Source of the DNA: JACCZX01 sp040003315
GTDB taxonomy: Bacteria; Pseudomonadota; Gammaproteobacteria; Burkholderiales; Burkholderiaceae_F
Direction: 5' to 3'
Length of the DNA stretch: 9,380 nucleotides
Assembly (NCBI GenBank): GCA_040003315.1
Contig: JBDUCU010000114.1
Location: 1-9,380, forward strand
A program made the translations under genes and the position numbers. This document shows, piece by piece, positions 4,909 to 9,380 of this stretch. The first letter of the stretch is position 1; every line of letters begins with the position of its first letter. The notes below the pieces were generated by a model. That model ran no database searches and was not told the origin of the DNA. It saw nothing but the letters and a program-made list of their open reading frames with translations.

Positions 4909-7827
4909 ATGCGACCACGGGCCGCCAGGCACTCACTGAGAAGAAAAGCACTCTCGGTCGCTGTCGCATTGGCGAGGCTTGGCACTCCGATCGCAACAGG
5001 GGCCTTTTCCGCTTTGGCAGCGGTTCCGGCGAATGCGCAGATGAGCGTGACGCTCATCGAACGGATCGATGTAACCGGAACCAACATTCGCCGCGTCGAT
5101 TCGGAAACGCCGAGCGAAGTTCAGGTCATCACCGCCGACCAGATGATCAGGTCGGGGTACACGAGCGTCTCGCAGGTGTTGCGCGACCTGACGGCCAATG
5201 GCCAGGGCACGTTGACGTCAGGTTTTGGCCTTGCATTCGCACGCGGCGCCAGCGGCGTTTCCCTGCGCGGTTTGACGGTCGGCTCGACCCTGGTCCTGAT
5301 CGACGGCTACCGCACGGCGGGCAACCCGCTGTCGGACGACGCGCAGCGTCAGTTCGTCGATCTCAACAGCATTCCCTTCGTCGCGGTCGACCGGATCGAG
5401 ATTCTGCTCGACGGCGCGTCCGCGATCTACGGCTCTGACGCGATCGCCGGCGTGGTCAATGTCATCCTCAAGAAGGATTTCAAGGGCACGAACGTCAACG
5501 CGACCGGTGGCACGACGACCAAGGGCGGCGGCACGACCTGGAACGCGCAGATCATGCAGGGATTCGGAGACGTGGCCGCCGGACTGGGCGGCTACGCCGC
5601 GTTCGAGTACCGCTCGCAAGAACAGATCCTGCTCAAGCAGCGCAAGGGCGAGCCGTGGAACGTGACGGACTACACCCCGTGGGGTGGAAATAATCTCAAC
5701 CCTGGCGCAAAGAGCGCAAACGTCGCCAACCCTGCGCTGCGCACGCCCTATCTCCAGAGTCCAGTGGGCTCGGGGTCGAGCGCCTCGACCTTTGCCTTTC
5801 TCGACAGCAACTGCAATTTCGCCATGAGGAACGCGAATCAGTGCGTGTACGAGAACACCTGGGGGCAGGTTCAGCCGCGTTCGCAAAACGTAAACCTGAT
5901 CCTCAGCGTGACCGGGAAGCTCGGCGACGGATGGAGCCTCAATCTCACGGGCTCATACTTCGACAGCCAGGTCACGCAGCACGTCAATCCTGTCGCGATC
6001 CCGTTCGGAAGCTTTGCCGGTTATGTTACGGGCGGCCCGAACCGAGCGGTCAAGACCGGCGTGAACGCCATCCCGAGGTTCACGGTGCCCGCGGGCTATC
6101 CCGGCAACCCGTTCGGCACACCCGCCAACATACGTGCTCTGTTGCCGGATTTGGAGAGCCGATCGTCGAACATCGATTCGGGAACGAGCCGCTTCGTCGC
6201 GCAATTGACCGGGTCGGCGTTGGGCTGGGACATCGTCGGTGCGGCGGGTTACACCAATGTCAGGAGCGCCATCACCTGGAATGGTTACCTCTTCGTACCC
6301 ACGCTTTACAAGGCGCTTAACGACCCGGTCAACCCCTTTTTCCTGACCGGCGGCAACGCCAAGTCGGTCCAAAACGCGGTCGCCGGAGACGTCAAAGCCA
6401 CCGACTGGAACAGTTTAAGCTTCGTTCAGGCTGCGGGGTCGCGTGACCTCTTGCAATTGGAGGGCGGCCCTCTGAGTATCGCCATTGGCGCCGGTGATGT
6501 TTACCGGAACCTGAGCGCGCCGAACCCCGGAGCGAGTCAGGACGGGCTGGTCGGCACCCCCGGTGGGACGACCTACGCGGTTGGCAGCCAGAACAATGCC
6601 AACGCCTATGTGGAGCTGTCCGCTCCCGTGCTGAAGACATTGGAAATCGACGCCGCGTTGCGTTACGACTATTACAACACGCCGTCCAACAGCACGTGGA
6701 ACCCCAAGATCGGTGTCAAATGGACGCCGGTGCAGCAATTTGCGCTGCGCGGCACGGCGGGCACCGGGTTCCGGGCGCCCTTCATCACCGAGGCCGGCAA
6801 CGCCGCAGCAGGATTTCAAGTCAATACGCTCCGGGATCCGGCACTATGCCCCGTCAGCAATACCGACGGCACGCCAAATCTGACATCGCCGCAGAACGTG
6901 CCCACATTCTGCGCGTTCAGCCCTGCCTATCTGCAAAGCAGCAACAAGAACCTGAAGCCGGAAAAGTCGGACAACTTTACCGCGGGCTTCATCTGGGAAC
7001 CCGTCAAGGGTTGGTCGTCGACGTTCGACTGGTACTACATCAAGCTCAAGAACCAGATCATCCCCGTGTTGCAGCTGCCCGACTTTGATGCCTTGGGCAA
7101 TGCGGTTCGCGATGTTCCCCAGATCGTGACCTTCGGCGACGGCCACACCGGACTTTCTCCCGCCGGTCCCATTGCATACATCAGCGCACCTTTTGTCAAC
7201 GCATTGGCCACGACGACCAGCGGCTTTGATTTGTCGAGCGGATACACCTGGAAGCTGCCGGACAGCAGCAGGTTGCTGACCAGCGTGACCTGGAACCATA
7301 TTTTTACGTATGACCTGAAGCTGACCGCGGGCTTCAAGTCCAGGCTGGCGGGAACGCACGGGCCGACCATCATCAGCGGCGACACCGGCACCCCGAAGGA
7401 TCGCGCTCAGGCGACTTTCCAGTGGACGAAGGGGCTGTTCACCGCGACCGCGACGGTCAACTATGTCGGCAGGTTCAACGTCACCGACCCGTCCGTCCCG
7501 AATGCGGCGGACTGTCAAGGTTCACTGAACAACAACAACGGGATACGGTGGGCCAATACCGGCGTCGCGCCGAACTACTGCAACGTCGCCTCGTTCACGT
7601 ATGTGAACCTGAACTTCCAGTACCAACTCGACAAGCAGTGGACGTTACAGGCGTCGATCCAGAATGCGTTCAACGCCAAGGCGCCGAGCGACTTCGAAAC
7701 CTATGGAGGCGTGAACGGTGCACAGGCGAACGCCTTCTTCAACGGTACCTTCTTGAACCCCTCGCTGCATCAGATCGGTGCGGTTGGACCTTTCTGGAGC
7801 CTTGGGTTTATCTACAATTTCAACTGA
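4909..7827 (+). CDS. TonB-dependent outer-membrane receptor
   Basis: A 972-residue outer-membrane transporter. A long Arg-rich signal peptide (MRPRAARHSLRRK, then a hydrophobic core) is probably cut after ANA at residue 43. A TonB-box-like segment around IERIDVTGTNIRR (50-62) precedes the plug domain (about 65-190), which carries SVSQVLRDL, VSLRGL, TLVLIDGYR, VDRIEILLDGASAIYGSDAIAGVVNVILKK-type plug motifs at 86-189. The rest is a large beta-barrel with the family's NLKPEKSDNFTAGF strand near residue 680 and a C-terminal aromatic strand. Six cysteines form three close pairs (302/312, 647/668, 869/891), probably disulphides in surface loops. The last residue is Asn after Phe (NFN), not the usual terminal aromatic. 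GGGAGG at 4899-4904 supports the start. Tandem stops TGA-TAG end it. It uses TonB/ExbBD energy to import an unknown substrate. It probably shares the mRNA of the two-component genes. Confidence 0.95.
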   Translation: MRPRAARHSLRRKALSVAVALARLGTPIATGAFSALAAVPANAQMSVTLIERIDVTGTNIRRVDSETPSEVQVITADQMIRSGYTSVSQVLRDLTANGQGTLTSGFGLAFARGASGVSLRGLTVGSTLVLIDGYRTAGNPLSDDAQRQFVDLNSIPFVAVDRIEILLDGASAIYGSDAIAGVVNVILKKDFKGTNVNATGGTTTKGGGTTWNAQIMQGFGDVAAGLGGYAAFEYRSQEQILLKQRKGEPWNVTDYTPWGGNNLNPGAKSANVANPALRTPYLQSPVGSGSSASTFAFLDSNCNFAMRNANQCVYENTWGQVQPRSQNVNLILSVTGKLGDGWSLNLTGSYFDSQVTQHVNPVAIPFGSFAGYVTGGPNRAVKTGVNAIPRFTVPAGYPGNPFGTPANIRALLPDLESRSSNIDSGTSRFVAQLTGSALGWDIVGAAGYTNVRSAITWNGYLFVPTLYKALNDPVNPFFLTGGNAKSVQNAVAGDVKATDWNSLSFVQAAGSRDLLQLEGGPLSIAIGAGDVYRNLSAPNPGASQDGLVGTPGGTTYAVGSQNNANAYVELSAPVLKTLEIDAALRYDYYNTPSNSTWNPKIGVKWTPVQQFALRGTAGTGFRAPFITEAGNAAAGFQVNTLRDPALCPVSNTDGTPNLTSPQNVPTFCAFSPAYLQSSNKNLKPEKSDNFTAGFIWEPVKGWSSTFDWYYIKLKNQIIPVLQLPDFDALGNAVRDVPQIVTFGDGHTGLSPAGPIAYISAPFVNALATTTSGFDLSSGYTWKLPDSSRLLTSVTWNHIFTYDLKLTAGFKSRLAGTHGPTIISGDTGTPKDRAQATFQWTKGLFTATATVNYVGRFNVTDPSVPNAADCQGSLNNNNGIRWANTGVAPNYCNVASFTYVNLNFQYQLDKQWTLQASIQNAFNAKAPSDFETYGGVNGAQANAFFNGTFLNPSLHQIGAVGPFWSLGFIYNFN

Positions 7828-7849
7828 TAGCGCTCCTGATCGGGAGTTG

Positions 7850-7907
7850 TCGCGACTGAGGGCCAAGCTGGTGAACGCACCGCAAGGCCTGGACGGCATC
7901 CTTCGTC
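7850..7907 (+). pseudogene. Relic of a second LytTR response regulator (linker fragment)
   Basis: Bases 7851-7905 align without gaps to 4487-4541 of the intact regulator, 48 of 55 identical. In the matching frame the relic reads SRLRAKLVNAPQGLDGILR against ARLKAKLGSAPQSLDGILR (residues 114-132), 14 of 19 the same. Preceding residues APDREL may also derive from the receiver's last helix. No receiver or DNA-binding domain surrounds it, so it cannot be functional. The relic starts about 20 bases after the receptor's stops and ends at the stop codon (7906-7908) of the convergent gene. It most likely marks a deleted second copy of the regulator gene or a partial tandem duplication. Confidence 0.75.
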
Positions 7908-8223
7908 AGCGGCTGCCATCACGTTGGGTGATGGCGCGGGCAGCAAACGGCACTTGGCGAACGATCTTCGCATCCACAGCTGGCTCCTCCGCCAACGCGA
8001 CGGTCCTTTCGCGCTCGCCAATCACCTCGACGTGCGAGGGAATGATGAGGACGACGGCGGGCTCGGCCACGGTCCCCTTCTCGACGGTGAGGACAGTCGC
8101 GTCCGGTGTTATCGAATCCATCTTTGCCGGCACGATGACGAACAAGCCAATGGTCACTGCAGTCAACGCTGCCGCGGCAATCATGAATGCAATGCGTGGC
8201 GTCCCTGGGTTGTAGCTGTTCAT
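7906..8223 (-). CDS. Small membrane-anchored protein of unknown function
   Basis: A 105-residue protein, not assigned to a named family. Residues about 11-31 (RIAFMIAAAALTAVTIGLFVIV) form one hydrophobic segment, either an uncleaved anchor or a signal peptide without a clear cleavage site (followed by PAKMDS). The remaining 75 residues are mixed, with a Val/Ile-rich stretch (ATVLTVEKGTVAEPAVVLIIPSHVEVIGERERTVAL, about 42-77), which suggests a small beta-rich, probably periplasmic domain. GGAGAGGAG at 8230-8238, six bases before the ATG, is a strong Shine-Dalgarno sequence, and a sigma-70-like promoter lies upstream, so it is likely a real gene. It is convergent with the receptor operon. Its stop codon falls exactly where the regulator relic ends, so its last residues may have been altered by that rearrangement. 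Confidence 0.72.
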   Translation of the reverse strand: MNSYNPGTPRIAFMIAAAALTAVTIGLFVIVPAKMDSITPDATVLTVEKGTVAEPAVVLIIPSHVEVIGERERTVALAEEPAVDAKIVRQVPFAARAITQRDGSR

Positions 8224-8229
8224 GTTTCG

Positions 8230-8238
8230 CTCCTCTCC
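8230..8238 (-). promoter_or_regulatory. Ribosome binding site of the 105-aa protein gene
   Basis: On the minus strand GGAGAGGAG is followed by six bases and ATG (8221-8223). It decides the start codon of the small membrane protein. Confidence 0.7.
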
Positions 8239-8289
8239 AGCCTGCTTCGTCGCGGGATGCGACGCGCGGTGCTGGTGCGTTCAGGCTGC

Positions 8290-8318
8290 ATCCTAGGGAG
8301 GACCGAGAACCGGCTCAA
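8290..8318 (-). promoter_or_regulatory. Candidate sigma-70 promoter of the 105-aa protein gene
   Basis: On the minus strand TTGAGC (8313-8318) and TAGGAT (8290-8295) are separated by exactly 17 bp, each matching four of six consensus bases. Transcription would begin about 60 nt before the start codon. No operator is evident around it. Confidence 0.45.
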
Positions 8319-8359
8319 GACGGACGCGACGAATCCAGCGAAAGGTGGAATGAATCCCT

Positions 8360-8376
8360 CTTTCGCGCGACGAAAG
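8360..8376. repeat. Small inverted repeat after the thaumatin-like gene
   Basis: CTTTCG and CGAAAG pair around a 5-nt loop, 84 bases beyond the thaumatin-like stop codon. No T-run follows on either strand, so a terminator role is only a possibility. Nothing else is recognisable between 8319 and 8460. Confidence 0.25.
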
Positions 8377-8460
8377 GAAAGGAGAGACGCCTCTACGTTT
8401 TCTGGGCTCAATCGCAAACGCGGACGACGTCCGACCGTCGCCGGGCCGGACCAGTGGCGA

Positions 8461-9380
8461 CTATTTCAGATCCGAGAACGTGATGCTGTACGCCGTGCTC
8501 GGCGGCATCGTGTTCGGATTCGGGTTGGGCGGGGTGTCGGAGCAGGTGAACGTCGAGCTCATGTCGTCGAACGGATAGGTGTAGCAGGTGGGACACGCCT
8601 GTTTCAGCCAATTGATCGTCGGCAGCACGTAGCTAAGCCAATTCGCGTTTGCTGTCTGCACCGACTGCGTCGGCTGGGTCAGGTTCTGCCCGACGTTGGT
8701 CGCGGGATTCTGTTGCGGGCCTGGACTTTCGGTCGCGTCCCACATGACGCCGCCGCACGCGAGCGCGACCGGCTGAATGGGGAACGTGCTCGAGGTGCCA
8801 TTGTTGATGTAGGCGCTGTAGGTGCTGTTGATGCAAAGCTGCAGGTCGCTCACCGCGACTGTTCCGCTATTCCCGTTGGGGAAACTTGTCGTGAACGCGA
8901 ACGGCGCCTGGTTCGACGCAGTGCTGTTCTGCCCCCAGATCGTGTCTGCTGTCATCCACGCTACGGGTTTGCCGCAGACCTGGCTGCCGCTCTGATAGTT
9001 GAAGCCCGCGCCCATCTTGACGCTCGACATCGGCCATCCGCAGGCGGTGTCCGGCGCCGACGTGCACCCGCTGTTCGACGTGCATGAGGTTGGGCTGCTC
9101 GTGGAGGGATTCACCACGCGGAAGTAGCTGGCGGCGCTCTGAGGCGCGGTCGTCACGCCAGGCGGGAACGATGCGCTTGTCGGCGTCATGGTCCATGGCG
9201 CTGAGGGCAGCCCGGCGATCGAGCCGCTCGTGTACCCGCCGTTCGTTGCGCTGCTGCTGCCCGCGGTGCCGCAGAAATAGCCGTTGGTCGTCGAGGCCGA
9301 AAGACTGGTGGGCCCGAACGCGGTTGCGAAGTTGGTGCCGTTGATGATCGACACGTCGTAGAAGTCCGTCGAGGGGTACA
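8461..9380 (-). CDS. Thaumatin-like protein, 5' end outside window (partial)
   Basis: The frame is open from the right edge to TAG at 8461-8463, giving 305 visible residues; signal peptide and true start lie beyond 9380. The GTG at 9352-9354 is an internal Val, not a start, because the frame continues as YPSTDFYDVSIINGTN, which matches the thaumatin-family opening (FYDVSLVDGxN). The C-terminal end has the family's Cys-rich signature CPTCYTYPFDDMSSTFTC followed by a short strand (YSITFSDLK). Ten cysteines are visible against about sixteen in typical plant members, so fewer disulphides are expected. The acidic DD in the C-terminal motif corresponds to part of the cleft that binds or cleaves beta-1,3-glucans in some relatives. 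Most residues are Ser/Thr/Asn/Gly/Pro, as in secreted proteins. A secreted glucan-binding or antifungal role is possible but unproven. Confidence 0.8.
   Translation of the reverse strand, partial: YPSTDFYDVSIINGTNFATAFGPTSLSASTTNGYFCGTAGSSSATNGGYTSGSIAGLPSAPWTMTPTSASFPPGVTTAPQSAASYFRVVNPSTSSPTSCTSNSGCTSAPDTACGWPMSSVKMGAGFNYQSGSQVCGKPVAWMTADTIWGQNSTASNQAPFAFTTSFPNGNSGTVAVSDLQLCINSTYSAYINNGTSSTFPIQPVALACGGVMWDATESPGPQQNPATNVGQNLTQPTQSVQTANANWLSYVLPTINWLKQACPTCYTYPFDDMSSTFTCSDTPPNPNPNTMPPSTAYSITFSDLK

Noticed and set aside
7833..7846. Near-palindrome CTCCTGATCGGGAG after the receptor gene as a terminator
   Set aside because: The four central bases are self-complementary so no proper loop forms, and no T-run follows.
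8220..8417. A 65-codon minus-strand frame in the intergenic region
   Set aside because: It overlaps the promoter and ribosome binding site of the 105-aa gene, has no Shine-Dalgarno sequence and no recognisable domain.
7924..9087. Long plus-strand open frame of 387 codons
   Set aside because: It runs antisense to the 105-aa gene and the thaumatin-like gene, is very rich in Arg with no recognisable domain, and has no ribosome binding site.

Overview
The window looks like part of a GC-rich proteobacterial chromosome, most likely Burkholderiaceae or a close relative. The reasons are strong G/C bias at third codon positions, a TolA/TonB-like protein whose N-terminus resembles those of Burkholderia-type genomes, a CCA-encoding tRNA-Ser, and a large TonB-dependent receptor. 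The taxonomic guess is inference; no marker gene is present.

Left flank (1-1890). A TolA/TonB-like envelope protein runs on the minus strand from 1147 off the left edge. It has an N-terminal membrane anchor, a Pro/Lys-rich hexapeptide repeat and a pentapeptide-repeat helix. Upstream of it, on the same strand, is tRNA-Ser(CGA) with a perfect TATAAT box. Beyond the tRNA lies a decayed piece of a tyrosine recombinase (minus strand, about 1351-1632). An exact 12-bp direct repeat occurs at 1361-1372 and 1681-1692, around most of that piece. The rest, up to 1890, is a non-coding leader.

Central operon (1891-7827, plus strand). Four tightly packed genes follow: a LytS/YesM-type sensor kinase (378 aa), a second protein of the same family and identical length (378 aa) that has lost its phosphoacceptor His and its key ATP-binding residues, a LytTR-type response regulator (250 aa), and a 972-aa TonB-dependent outer-membrane receptor. 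The gene junctions are a 4-bp overlap, a 14-bp overlap and a 9-bp gap, so they are probably one transcript. The likely logic is a membrane kinase plus pseudokinase pair controlling a LytTR regulator, which may control the receptor made from the same mRNA. The substrate and signal are not visible. This is the most interesting part of the window.

Right flank (7828-9380). About 20 bases after the receptor's tandem stop codons lies a relic of a second response-regulator gene. Its 55 aligned bases match 48 of 55 in the intact regulator's linker, and it ends at the stop codon of the convergent minus-strand gene. That gene encodes a 105-aa single-span membrane-anchored protein of unknown function, with a good Shine-Dalgarno sequence and a plausible sigma-70 promoter. 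The window closes with the C-terminal 305 residues of a minus-strand thaumatin-like protein that continues past the right edge. The two recombination scars (integrase relic on one side, regulator relic on the other) suggest the operon sits in a remodelled, variable region.
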